Made by a program: the position numbers and the translations under genes. From Batrachochytrium dendrobatidis JAM81 (lineage: Eukaryota; Chytridiomycota; Chytridiomycetes; Rhizophydiales), in contig NW_006281101.1 in the NCBI RefSeq assembly GCF_000203795.2, positions 124,001 through 188,000 on the forward strand: a stretch of DNA of 64,000 bases. Reading direction: 5' to 3'. The notes beneath the pieces are model-generated. The model was given only the letters and a program-made list of their open reading frames with translations, did not search any database and had not been told where the DNA came from. Positions 44,701-56,460 of this stretch are shown here, piece by piece; positions within the stretch are counted from its first letter, which is position 1, and the number at the start of each line of letters is the position of its first letter.

Positions 44701-45448
44701 AGGATAAAACAAAATAGAATTGGTAGAGTCGAGGACAATCACTGGATAATCTGGCATTGCACAATGTATGGCTATGCCAAGTATGAAACAAGAGCAGGCT
44801 CAAAGCCACGATATGATGGACATTGGATTGCAAGAATTGAGAATATCTATTGGACAAGTCAATGTGCAGTAGAAAATCACAAGGATTCAACCATTGCTTA
44901 TCCAAACTAAAGGCAATCGCTGCAAGATGAGTGCAAGTGTTACATTTTACATGGATAGATTTAAATTATGTTGTGCCTCTAATGTCAATTCACTGATGAC
45001 AAAAAGGCGACAGGAATGAAATTGAAAGAAATCAATGTCCTGGACTTTGAACAGCTTGTATCTTCATACACTTGACACACAGGTCACTTTACACATGAAT
45101 AAAAATACACACATAATACACTAGACTTACCATGGCATCTGAGCTTCCTTCCGGATTGCAAGCAGCCAATTTATAGTATTGAACAGCCTTTGCTTCGTTG
45201 ATGGAAACCCCGTCACGACCAAATAGAAAACTATTACCCAGCGTAAACCAGTCCGGTTCAACAGTTCGCGCAGGATGGCTTTGCTGGAGCGATTGAATAA
45301 AAGGTGGATCATCAATTCCAGAAACACCTAAAGTGATTCCAACTGCTGGGTTCATCCCTATACCAGCTCCAGACTGAGGTTGACTAGCTTCGCATAAGAC
45401 ATCACCATGAGTGCTGCTTCTGCGCTCTCGTCGTCCGCCCACCATCAT
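41786..45448 (-). CDS. Large Sel1-repeat scaffold protein
   Basis: Exons complement(41786..43323, 43390..43492, 45131..45448) give 652 residues, with a 1,638-nt intron and a 66-nt intron. About a dozen 36-residue Sel1 repeats run through most of the protein, for example GVCYHDGIGVPKCAEKAVYY, LGYMHEEGHGVERSDADAV and LGHAYQYGIGVEQNEALAV. The repeat pattern continues without a break across the long intron (AKAVQYYKLAA...AALGFCYEFGLGVPQDF), which supports that unusual join. The N-terminal 60 residues are basic then Gly/Ser/Pro-rich. Sel1 proteins of fungi act as adaptors (chitin synthase activators, HRD ERAD); no signal peptide or membrane helix is visible, so a cytosolic adaptor is inferred. Confidence 0.88.
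44471..44964. mobile_element. MITE-like element inside the long intron of the Sel1-repeat gene
   Basis: Left terminus GCTGTATTCACGTAAAATGG; the right end (TTTTACATGGATAGATTTAA) is degenerate. The interior is related to 32050-32490. It accounts for about 490 of the intron's 1,638 bases. Confidence 0.65.
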
Positions 45449-45838
45449 TTAAATACAAAACAAATTTGAATATAAAGAATCGAGTTGCTTAATAGGCCAA
45501 GTTGATTGTCGCTAATGAGTGTAGGATATTACGCAAAATAGAATCCAGAACCTCAAATAAAGTTTAATAAGCACAACTGTTGTTCGAGTTGCGATTGAAA
45601 CAGACGTATATGCAGTGTAGGTGGATTGAAGCCAGTAGTACAAATCAAGTGGTTGGCTTGTTCAAGTAATACGATGGTGATTGCAGTTGAATGTGCAATT
45701 GGCAAATAGATTGCCCTAGCAAATAGTACTAAAAGTATAGAATTGAATAACTATAAACGGAGAATGTTTCGATATTTACGGGCGAGCATACGGGTCAGTA
45801 AACCTTTAGCCTAATGCAACGAAATGCAAACGCCCATC

Positions 45839-45844
45839 CACGTG
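45839..45844. promoter_or_regulatory. CACGTG upstream of the large Sel1-repeat gene
   Basis: TCCACGTGATTAGG lies about 390 bp upstream of the start codon at 45448, further than the other cases. Confidence 0.3.
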
Positions 45845-46200
45845 ATTAGGGGCTGCTCAGGTATATTTCTCACTGTTGTATCACAGCGAGACAAAAGGTT
45901 TGCCAATTACTCCAATCACAGCCTAAATTGCATTGATCTAGAGTGTATTAATGAGCATGTTTCAGAATTAACAGCACATAAACTGCTCATAAATCTGCTT
46001 GGTTTAAAATCCATCAACTACAATCCCAAAAACTGGTCAAAAAACAACCTCGACATAGCAATGTCAAGGACCAATAAGGCTGCAGTTGCCATGTCAACGA
46101 ATTAAGGATGGTTTCGATTAGGGAAAAAGTTGAGCCTGGAATAGTTAATAATGCTGGTAATTAAGGGTGACATCAAGGTTTTTCTTGGAGGAATTCTGCA

Positions 46201-46655
46201 TTACAGCCATATTCATGCAAAGTGGACCACTTGTATACTCATTTTGCCCCGGATGCCTTTGCTTTGGAACAATGGTTAAATATTTGTTGGCCTTTCTATT
46301 GGAGATTGACTTGGATAAACATTCTCAATTCCTCAACAAACAATGTCTATATAATGCATGCACAATCAAATTATAGTCGATTCGAAATTATCCACATTTG
46401 GTATAATCATGCATTGTACGATCATCAGACTCGTCCAGATAGTGTCAATGAAACTGTACAAACTCTATTTTGTTGTATCTCAATCTCAATACGGTTGCAT
46501 TCCAGTTCAAAAAAGCATCTGTAATTGTCTTTATACCAATCTTCAGGGAAAGGCCAGTCAGTTTTGCTAGAGGATATAATTATCCATAAGACTGACTGTT
46601 TATGTATCTTGGTACTCTTATTTAATGCTTGACTTTGCATAAACACGATTGTAAT
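46201..46655. mobile_element. MITE-like element (about 455 bp)
   Basis: Left terminus TTACAGCCATATTCATGCAA and right terminus TTGCATAAACACGATTGTAA form an inverted pair. The subterminal TTATTTAATGCTTGACTTTG matches the subterminal sequence of the 7417-8117 element. Confidence 0.7.
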
Positions 46656-46656
46656 A

Positions 46657-46990
46657 TTGATTTGTCCTGTGGTTTTCTAATCCTGGCATTGGCTATATAC
46701 AAAACCCCATTTTCATCATGTTTCAAAACTATTGATAGCATCAAATAAGTAATAGATTGTTCATCAAACTGGCCGTGGCATACGTGACACGATAGATGCT
46801 CATCATTCAAATCAGTAGATGAGCAACTACTAATACTTGTAAAACAACAACATCATCAAACCCGATCATACAAAAATGTGGTTGAATGAATCCTATGCAA
46901 GTATCTCCAAATACACGATACATGTCGAGGATGATGGTTGTTGACAATTTTCTATTCATTTCTTCATTATTATCCCTTGTCGATCATTGT
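46657..46990. mobile_element. Fragment related to the interior of the 7417-8117 element
   Basis: TTCATCAAACTGGCCGTGGC, ATCATTCAAATCAG and the GTTGAATGAATCCTATGCAAG region correspond in order to 7760-7950. It lies directly beside the 46201-46655 element, suggesting nested or tandem insertion. Confidence 0.6.
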
Positions 46991-47217
46991 AAACTATCAC
47001 CTGGCTATTCTACCATCAAGTCGGCAATAAAAATCTCGCGACTTATTTCTGCACCCATTCTTACAACTACATTTAATCGGTCTCAATTTGATATTTATAA
47101 ATCCTAGAATTGGTCATTGTTTGCAGCACCAAATAATTTGCAATCCAGTAATATGCCAAAGCCGTTTGATTTGAATCGGCGCAGACTTTTTTTGACACCA
47201 AAGTCTGAGATTATGTT

Positions 47218-50200
47218 TTAATACATTCGTGGGGTTTGAATACACTCAACAAGCCTAAACTCGCTATCCATTAGCAACGCAAATAACCTTGCATAAATGC
47301 CTTTTCCTTTGAGCAATGCACTTGACTGGCTATATGGTGTATGCTTGGGAAGTTTAACCGACTGAAGAATGAATTCTCTTGCATAAGGAAACGGAAACGA
47401 TCCATTTTCATCTTGAAATGATTGAATATTAGAATAAAAATTGTATCCATTGTTCAATAACAAGTTGTCTTACCATTGCCAAATAGTTTGAAAACACTAT
47501 CGCGTTCATGACCAACAACAGCAGCTTGTTGGCTTTGAACTAATCTGTTTACAAGCTCATATTGTCCGGGCAGCTAAATATACGTCATTGAAAATATGCA
47601 AGAACAAGTTAGTATCGACGTGTTTTGCAAACCATTAGACATTAAGCAGTACCTTGCAGAGCAATGAAACGCATTGATATATGTACACTTCAGTTTGACG
47701 GATTTCGGAAATAATCTCATTCAACGAGTCGCATGCATCGGGTCTAAGTAATGTCAAACAAGCACGTAAGTTTGAATCACAAATAGCTTGTTTCAAGCAT
47801 CCTTGACCAAAAATAGTTACCCAATATCACACCATCTTATTGTAGCAATCTGTTGGCCAATTTTATCCACAGATTGACAAATAAATGGGATAGCCGAAGC
47901 TATAGGATGCTTAGACAAAGAATCGTACACAATCAAAAAAAATGTAGGCATCAATCTAGTCACAACACAGATAATTTTGTTTAGACATCACTGTTATAAA
48001 GATAATACTAGGCACTTTATCACTAGATCTAAACTGTTTTGCCATGAAAACTCACTCGGACAAAATCTGATATAGAGACATGCTTTCGAGGTAATGTAAA
48101 GCCTTGGCAGATTCCTTTTCAAAATCAAACAGTGCCTTTTGTTGAGATGCCGGAACTCGCCTGGCTCTCTAATCAATACCACAAATGCAATAATTGTATG
48201 ACGATTTAGTATCAGAATCAGAATGTGTCAAAATATGTACACGTACTTCCCAACATTCTCGCCACAGATTGCCAGAATCCGTCATACGTCCACTAAGCCT
48301 GCCAATCTCCCCAACTTCCTCAATCCAGTCACGCGGAGAATGCCATCTTACAAAATCTTCCAGCATGGCCCCAGGATTGGCTGCCTTGAATGCCTCCATA
48401 TCAGAAACAAGCTGAGCACACTGCATACGCGCTCGAAGTTTAGCTGCATCTGCGCTCGTTCCAAGACTTTCAAGAATCTGCTCTTGCTCACGCACCATAT
48501 CTTCTGTCATGTATCCGGATTCCTGACCATTGGTGGCATAAAATAGTTGTTTCAGTATACAGTGTTGCTAACCCATCAATTCGGCGCACATATAAAAATA
48601 ATACACACAGTACCTGTGTTTGAGGTTCCCACATGGGTTGTCCATTTGCAATCAGCAACATTCCTTCAAGCAATGCAAGCTCTCCTTTGCGTTCGTCATC
48701 GTCAATGGTTTCAATATCACTGGCATGTTTTATGGAGACATTAGCATCGCGTGTAGTATCCAAAATAGCATCAGCATAAGACGGCAGGGAAGTAGAAAGA
48801 GTATTGGGCAATACACCATTGCCTTGATTTCGCTGTTGGAAAACTCGCATGTCCTTGACTTCAACAAAAGATCCAGCAAGCTCATTGGATACCGCTGAAA
48901 CTTGACCTATGTTCAAATCAGCCATGAATGAATTCGTATCGTCTGCACCCGATTCTGTCAGTACGCGTGTGGGTCGCTGCAACGTCACTGCAGTTTTCCC
49001 ATCCACCCATCCTTCCATTGGCTCAAACATTAAATCAGGTTCGGTGGATGCACCGTTGAACATATTGCGAGGCTCAACAGGAGAAGGTATATTTGATTGG
49101 AGTAGGGTATCTTGTGGATGCGTTGAAATGGATGCCTGTTCATGAACAGAAAATCGATCCCAGCTTCTATCACTTGTCCATGATGTACCTTCAAAATTAG
49201 TCAAAACTGTTTGCATACTCGTATTAAGCGTATCCATATATGACGAATGACCCGGTTTAATCATCATATGGGTTTCACGACTGCCTATACGAGATGAACC
49301 GTAACTACTAGGTGGACGATGCCCAACCGATCTACGCGCGAGTGAGTCCATCTCACTGCAGTAACTGCTATTACTACTACCCTGTGCATCTGTCCTGCGC
49401 GTATTCAAAGACATTTTTGAAGAAAAATCATTGTGCACATCATTCTGTGGTCCAATCAGTTTAGCTTCAGTCGGTAAGGCAGTGGAAGGTAAAGAATTAC
49501 CCCACTTGTTGATGTATTGCTCTCTGCCTTCATTGTTTGTGTGAGCCATGACTGTTGACAGTGTGTTGGATGTCTGTGGAGCAGTAGACTCGATAGATTC
49601 AAAAACTACATTTTCGTTCACAACTGGCGTCTTGGACGCTACAGATGGTTGGGTATCTTGCTTATTGCCATGTGCCACGTAATTGGATTCAAAACCAACA
49701 TTTCCTTTTCCAGCCATCATGTCTGCAGCAGGCATTGCCTGACTAGAATGAATGTGACTATGTGATGACTTGGAAATAACTTTGGAAATAGTATCAACAG
49801 AATCACCCACTGTTGCCATTGCCATATCTGTCAATGTTCCAAAAAGTCGTGTGGGTATAAATTGCTGAGCAATTGTTGATTTTAAACTACCTGTGTTGAC
49901 TTTTATAGAACCAGCGTCCAGTTTATCTTCCGCCTTGTTTTTGTGCGTTTCTTTTTGCAAAGCAATGGTTTCAGCAGATGGGTACATACCCGTCTTTCGA
50001 AACATACAACAGTTTAGCATGGCGAGTTTTTGATGCATCAGTGTATAACGCATATCCACATCTACTTTCTTTCCGCTAGTTTGTCCATTATCATCAGCCA
50101 CACAAATATCGACTCCAGGAATGAATGCATTTAAATCCCATAGCTGCGACAGCTCATTGATAAATTCTTCCCACACCCCTTTTAAAAGCGCAAGTATCCC

Positions 50201-52165
50201 TGCATCGTATCGCAAATGCTTTGGGCGTAAAAGACACGCATCTAAAAGCCGAACACCCATAAGCCATAAAGGCGAATTCATGGGTACAGTTGCCGACTGA
50301 TACTGTAATTGTGAAATCAATTGATTTGTAGATCTCATTAGCATTCTATCGGATATAGGCGTATTAGAAGGACTGAATGTGAATGTGGAAGGAATATCTG
50401 TTGTGGCTGATGTCTGTAGTAAAGAACTAGGAGTCATGTATGGTGTAGTAGCATGTGTATTCCGCTGAAAACGTGGCACAACTTCAGCTGTTTGAATCAT
50501 GAATCGAACCGTGTCCATTACATCATGATGATCAACCAACCGTTGTCGTGGATTGTCTAAACTGCGAATGTTGGATAATCCCGATCCGTTGTAGAAACCA
50601 CCTGGAAGGAGCATATGATCAGTTGATATAGCATGAATCGATGGATTGTCTGGCATAGCATCTAACCAGCCTGCAATGACGGATTTTAACATATTGCTCA
50701 AATAGGAACATTTTGGATCTGAAACATTGGCAATCGACAAATTCCAATTCGGTGAAAGTGTTGGATCGATAGATACACCAATGTATGAATTGATAGGAGC
50801 AACTGGATAGTACGTTTCCAGTGTGAGCCGCAGGATCGGACTAGGTATGTCCATTACGAGTGGGGTAAACACGCCAGCAACTTGGAATTCTTGTGGGAGT
50901 TGTTTGAAATCAGCAGCTTCGATAGAATTGAATTCATAAACATACCGAGTAGCAATTGATGCAAAAATATATTTGTTGATATCTGCAGATGGAATATCAG
51001 AGTGGTTCAGATCGAATCTATCTTTGAAAATATTACATATGGACAATAGTGTAGCATAAGCTGGCGGTGAGTAAGGTAAAACTGACATGCGATACCGTTG
51101 AACTGCTTCACGCATTCCCATGGATTCAAATCCAGGAATACTCGATCCAGAATGGCACGTAGATACGACAAGGCCCTGGTAGACACGCTTCCAAGTCTGA
51201 CCTGTCTGGATAAAAACAGGAAGTGTGCACATGATGTTGGACAATGCCAGGGAAAAAGCAGAAGAAAATAGCTTGCTGGTATTGATGTCCACCATGCCAG
51301 ATCTAGCCGAGGTAAACTCGGTATCGTCTTCGTCAATGCCATTGTATATGGCATCTGGAGACCACCGATTTTGAAAAGTTTGTACGCCAGAAAACACCAG
51401 AAAGTGAGTCAGACTAGTCCATCGATGAAGCAAAGAGTGGTGCTCAAGAATAGATGTGGTTGAAGTAGATCCAGCATTGGTGGCTCCGCCAGCTAGATTC
51501 CTAGCAGCAGCAGTAATACGCGAAGCATCAAAACCTCGAGAGCTTGAAGATGTGTATCCAGGATAAGTTAAAAACTCTGCCATGGAATGAATCACTGGAA
51601 AATATTCTGAAATAGATTCTGGCAGACTGCATTGTGGCTGTTGATCTTGAAAATGTTTGATATCTGAAGATGTTTCTAAAAAACTCGAAGCGATTGGTGT
51701 AGGAAGTGAATGATACGAGATGGTGTATGTCTGCTCCTCGAATACAATTGTCTTGTATCTAATATGTGATTTTAACGAGTCTTGGTTTGGAATAGAAGAG
51801 TCCAATGAAGGCATTCCAATGCCATGCGTAGTGGTTTTTGAAGTTGAGCGTCCTGTTGAATTGCAAGTAATTGCTGCAGTTCCAACTGAATCCAGAACAC
51901 CGAGTCTGCCCTGGTCTACTCCCCATTTGGTAAGAATTGATTCAATGGACACCACTAGTCGTTCAAACGTAGATGCAGACTGAACATGTGGTTGTTGGAT
52001 ATAAAAAAGATGTAGCTATTAGGAGTGCGTTATATGCCTAAAATAGCAAGTGATGGCAGTTCCGACAATCCATAGTATAGTCTAATAAAATCCAGTACTT
52101 GCCGTATAGTCAATAATTTCAAAGACTTCTTCCACTTGACTGGTAGGGTTGTCTGGTAATGACAT
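47218..52165 (-). CDS. RAB3GAP1: Rab3GAP catalytic subunit
   Basis: Catalytic subunit of the Rab3GAP complex (GAP for Rab3 and, with Rab3GAP2, GEF for Rab18 in animals), acting on ER/lipid-droplet and autophagy membranes. Exons complement(47218..47411, 47474..47573, 47653..47743, 47821..47955, 48056..48168, 48247..48522, 48614..51979, 52103..52165) join in phase to 1,445 residues. The N-terminus EVFEIIDYTSASTFERL matches the family; the middle has YTLMHQKLAMLNCCMFRK; the conserved C-terminal block reads LRARMQCAQLVSDMEAFKAANPG (in parts), LEDFVRWHSPRDWIEE and LHYLESM, and the end has FPYAREFILQSV. Animal proteins are about 980 residues; the excess is a Ser/Thr/Asn-rich linker of some 400 residues. 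The first intron seems to use a GC donor. It is divergent from the EST1-like gene. Confidence 0.94.
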
Positions 52166-52329
52166 TGGCGAGTTTGAGAAAAGGTTGAATTTCTAGTAAA
52201 CCGCCATTTTGTCTTGAAATGTTTGACGGAATCAAGGCAATATTTCCATTTCGCCATATTTTAAAACCATTCAGACAGAATCAGACAGCTGTTGTTAGAC
52301 TAAATAAGCGACGTTGTTTTGGATTTGAT

Positions 52330-52640
52330 TAGAACGAGCAGCAAGTTGTTCATCAAACTGGTCGCGATACAAGACACGATCAACAGATGGTCTCGTTCAA
52401 ATCAACGCTTGTTTTTCAAAACCAGGCATTACAATCAAGTATTGCTTTCTTGAATTGAAACACGATCGTATTTGAAGTCAAGATACAACAAAGACCAGTT
52501 GGATTGACAGTATTCAAATTTAGTATCTGATTTTAAACTTGTTAATAGTGCAGTGTATGATCAAAGTTGTGTCTATGAAAGAATGGGTTAATTTGTAGTA
52601 AAAAGTGTAGCAAGTATTGAATCGTTGTTTATTTCAAAGC
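52330..52640. repeat. Decayed MITE-like fragments
   Basis: TTCATCAAACTGGTCGCGAT and the GACACGATCAACAG segment match 46760-46800 and 7765-7800; 52490-52560 (AAGATACAACAAAG, TTTAGTATCTG) matches the interior of the 2150-2907 element. No clear terminus remains. Confidence 0.5.
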
Positions 52641-52914
52641 AAACAAAAGTCATTTCAAATGGAATACAAGTAGTCCATATTTTGAATAAAGGATTTGAAG
52701 GCCAGATTTAGAGTTCGCGAAAACTTTCATAAAAATCTGACACAGTTCAAACACTTGCGATTCCACGCGATTTTCGATTCTGCTTGTAAAAAGGTTGATC
52801 ATGATCAACATTCAACAGTCAAAGCTAGAGTTTTGTTTAATAGTGTTTTTGGGTCAAGGAGGTTTGTGGTATAATATCACACATCAAAGTGGCTCAACCA
52901 TAATTCAACATAAT

Positions 52915-52920
52915 CACGTG
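52915..52920. promoter_or_regulatory. CACGTG between RAB3GAP1 and the EST1-like gene
   Basis: AATCACGTGGTAACGCGTGA is centred about 130 bp upstream of the EST1-like start; a second near-match (CGCGTGA) follows 6 bp later. Confidence 0.45.
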
Positions 52921-53045
52921 GTAACGCGTGACTATATTCACCAGTTGAACCATTTTAATGTTTAAACAGACTTTGATTATCTGAGCATTCGAGGTCAAGT
53001 TGTTTAAGCATTCACTTCAGCAACTTGAATATACTTTGGTATAAC

Positions 53046-56000
53046 ATGTCAGGACAGAGAGAGAATGGTTTACACAAAAACAATTTTGGTTACCGACATC
53101 ACAAGGACGACGATTCGTCAAGGCAAGTGGATTCTTTATCCAGATTCCAACCTGAAAAAACTCGCTGGTTTCTTCAGATTCATCCATTCATGAGCAACCG
53201 TAAACCTTTTGTGCACTAACCATGAAAATACATGCTGGATTTCTGATAGTTTTCTAAATGAACCCAAACGGCAGTTTAAAATTACTCTTGCAAATCATGG
53301 TCCTCTAGATTCAGGATGCAACGCAAAGCGAATTCTGTAAGTGATTTCAACATTCAGACGAGCTGATTTATTCCAGTATCATCCTATATTCATGTCGCTT
53401 ATGCCATTCCTTTAGATATAGAAGCTTGATCGAAACCCTGGTGTTTAATACCACTGATGTAGTGAATGCAGAACTGCTGCTCTGGAAAGAACCTCATTTG
53501 CGAATGATCGAGTCATATAGAGAAAAGTTCAAGGCAAGACTCACGCTGTAAAGTCGATTGTATTTGTTTTTAAACAGTTTGATTTACCATGATGTGAATT
53601 CAACAGTCTCCGAAACAGCAAGCAGGCGCTACTGCTTTAGTATACGCTAGCTTTAGATCTTTTTTAAGCGATTCTATTGGGTTTTATCTTGAGCTTATTC
53701 GAAAACTTCAAGAAAGAGCACAGTTAAAGATCGTGCACCAAACAGTGATACCAAAACTAGAACTGTGTATGGAATTCTTTCTTGAAGTAGGCAAGTGATT
53801 TCTTGATAGACTTGCCAAGTATCTTTTTTGTTCATACGCTACTTTATCACTAACCGAGTTGTATCGTGTTTTGGATTTTGGATTTTCAAAAGATCCGTGT
53901 CATCGTCATCCATCAGAAAAATGGCCGATTGAAGACAGTCAGACTATTCTTGTGATTCATCGATGTCTTGTTCGACTCGGGGATTTAGGTAATGTATAAG
54001 CATTGATACTTCAAATGACTTGAAATGCTTATGTATATTCACGCATTGCAAATACTCAGCTAGGTATAGAGATCTTCATTCTGGACGCAGTCACAAGGAA
54101 GCCAAATGCGAACTGGCCAAGCGATTCTACCAGATTGCCCTAGATTTATTGCCAGAAAATGGTCATCCATACAACCAGCTATCTGTAGTAGCCAGCAATT
54201 GCGAGACTGACTATTTGGGATCACTTGAGCTTTCATTTCGGAGGTATGTTTTGGTTTGATAATTGAATACTATAGTGTATATTAATGACAGTTTGGTTGC
54301 AGTATTGTCATCAAAACACCATATGCTATTGCGCTTAGCAACATCCGTGCTACATGTGAGGGCGGACTAGCCAAAGTCCAGCAGGGATGCTCTAAACCCA
54401 ACTCATTGCCACCAACATTTGCATCTGAATTCAAGGCACATATTGGACATTTGCTAAACAAGACTCCAAGGTATAAAAACAAGTTGTATTTTTATTCCTT
54501 GAATTGGTGTAGAGTTTGATTTTGTTTAACCTCAGTGTTTTAGTTTACAAAATTTTACATCTGGATCAGATTTGATAGTGTCCAAACTACGAACATTTTT
54601 ATCGAATAGTGCACTGCGGAGAAGACTGAACATATCATCAGATGACATCAAAAGTATTTTGATTATATCTCTTGGCACACTGTATATCTGTGAAACCCCG
54701 CATCTTTTTGGCTCCGAAACACACCCACCCTCTACACGGTCATCCAAAGCAAACATGGATCAAAGTGCCCAAATGGTGTCTGGCATGCTGAGTTTTATAT
54801 GGAAACTGTTTACTGTAGTGTTTGAACATGCATCGGAAAAGTTTGCGCATCAACTTCAAAACCATGTTTTATGGGATTCAAAACAACATGGCACAGGACC
54901 TGATGCGCTCGACTTTTTGGAACCATTTCTTTTACATATTAAACTGGCACTTACGTTTCTTGTGAAACGGATTTCAGCCAATGAAGCGACTCATCCATCT
55001 ACTCCTACTGATTGGAAATCCGTGGCAGATATATGTACGACTGTATCTAAAGCTTTTGGCATGCTCGAAAACTGTTCAGTGGATGATATTGCAATACTGG
55101 CCAAGTTTAATCTAAAAGAAGACATAGATTGGCAAAATTTTCTTGTTTTGCAAACCATGGAAGCACCTCCAATTTCTGTTTTCAATGATGAACTATCGGA
55201 GCATAAGATGATTCAAATCCGTATGGCAAAAATCCTTGCTCTAGCAACTCAACTCTGTACTCTTCAAGTAAGTGTGTTGCCACTGATACTTTTTGTTGAT
55301 TAAGAATCAGGTTTAATGTAACATTTGTATTTTTGAATCTAGCCATTGCATCTGGTTTCATTGATACAGCCAGTCAAAGGACATTCAATTTTAGTATTCA
55401 GCGTCGCCTCTACACGATCAAATGCCATTCAACTTCAAGATATGAGCTTACATGAACCTTGGGATTTTACTTTGGATCAGCAATCTAATTTAACCACACC
55501 TCTTGGGTCAAATCATTCGGTGAATCTTCACTATCATACCTCGCATCAATCCGATATACCCAATATTTGGAAACGACCCACTCACAGTGTATTACCACAT
55601 GATGAGGTGTTTATGAAACGGCCATTAGGAGTTTCACCGATCGGATCTACAGATTATGTAGTGTCAGATCATTCAGCATTGCCTATTCGATCCGATCCAA
55701 TGACAAAGCATTCTGAACAGTGTGCAATGTCTACAATATGGCCAACAGAGGCGATATCGCCTACACGATTGGACACGATTGGGCAACCAACGACACTACC
55801 AAGAAACCGATTGTCCTGCGATGCTATAGACCAGCATCAATCTGGGGATGATCTTTTTGATGACATTGATCGAGAGGTCAATGCTCTTGGATACCTCGAT
55901 CTTGAACATTCCAATATAGGTCAAGGATATGGAACACGTCAACGTTTTGCAAGTGATTTTGGGTTAAAAGAGGGAACGATTTCAACGGAAGCAGACATGA

Positions 56001-56393
56001 ATCGACCCATCTATGAAGGATTGAGTCATTTAACGACTTCTGAACGTTGCCGAACTCTGTCCATGTAAGCATTAAAGATTGAATATGCAAAAATCCAATG
56101 ATTGACTTGATTATTTTGAATTTAGCAATACAACGGACACGCTGGATATTGGACCAAGTTTATCTGATGAATTCCGATCACAAGCATTTGCTCCAGCACA
56201 ACGACACACAGTAGGTGAATGCGCTCCAACTCAATCACTCTGGACATCACAAGAGAATCAAACGTATGGATTTCCAGTTGATGGAAAACGAGAGTTTACA
56301 TTGAACAATGGATTAAGAACAGCACAAGATTATGACAAATTCCGAGCAGGACAAATCAGTTGGATGTCAGTAGTTGATAACCAGCCAAAGTAG
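53046..56393 (+). CDS. EST1/SMG7-like protein (14-3-3-like TPR plus EST1 domain)
   Basis: Member of the EST1/SMG5-7/Ebs1 family acting in nonsense-mediated decay or telomerase recruitment. Ten exons were fitted: 53046..53199, 53309..53336, 53416..53533, 53607..53790, 53893..53988, 54060..54243, 54303..54470, 54544..55267, 55343..56064, 56126..56393; 881 residues. The TPR core is clear: VIHRCLVRLGDLARYRDLH, AKRFYQIALDLLPENGHPYNQL (in parts: FYQIALDLLPENG, PYNQLSVVAS), and SIVIKTPYAIALSNI. The C-terminal half is Ser/His/Asp-rich; no PIN nuclease domain is present, which argues against SMG6 and SMG5 and for the SMG7/Ebs1 branch. Two introns appear to have GC donors. The 53790/53893 join is the weakest; an alternative would add about 15 residues. 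Confidence 0.82.
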
Positions 56394-56460
56394 TCGAGTG
56401 TTGGCATGGAAGAATAATAGTATAATAAAGTGATGGAATTCTTTACATTCTTGAGCAAGA

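Larger units (their letters stand above)
45449..47217. other. Intergenic region with repeat elements, no supported gene
   Basis: Elements at 46201-46655 and 46657-46990 fill much of it. A 93-codon plus-strand frame (45824-46105) shows no recognisable motif and is not called. Confidence 0.5.
52166..53045. other. Divergent intergenic region with repeat fragments
   Basis: Fragments at 52330-52430 and 52440-52640 derive from the two repeat groups seen elsewhere. The rest carries a CACGTG and AT-rich sequence between the RAB3GAP1 and EST1-like starts. Confidence 0.55.

Noticed and set aside
45824..46105. 93-codon plus-strand frame
   Set aside because: No start context, motif or splice partner; left as non-coding.
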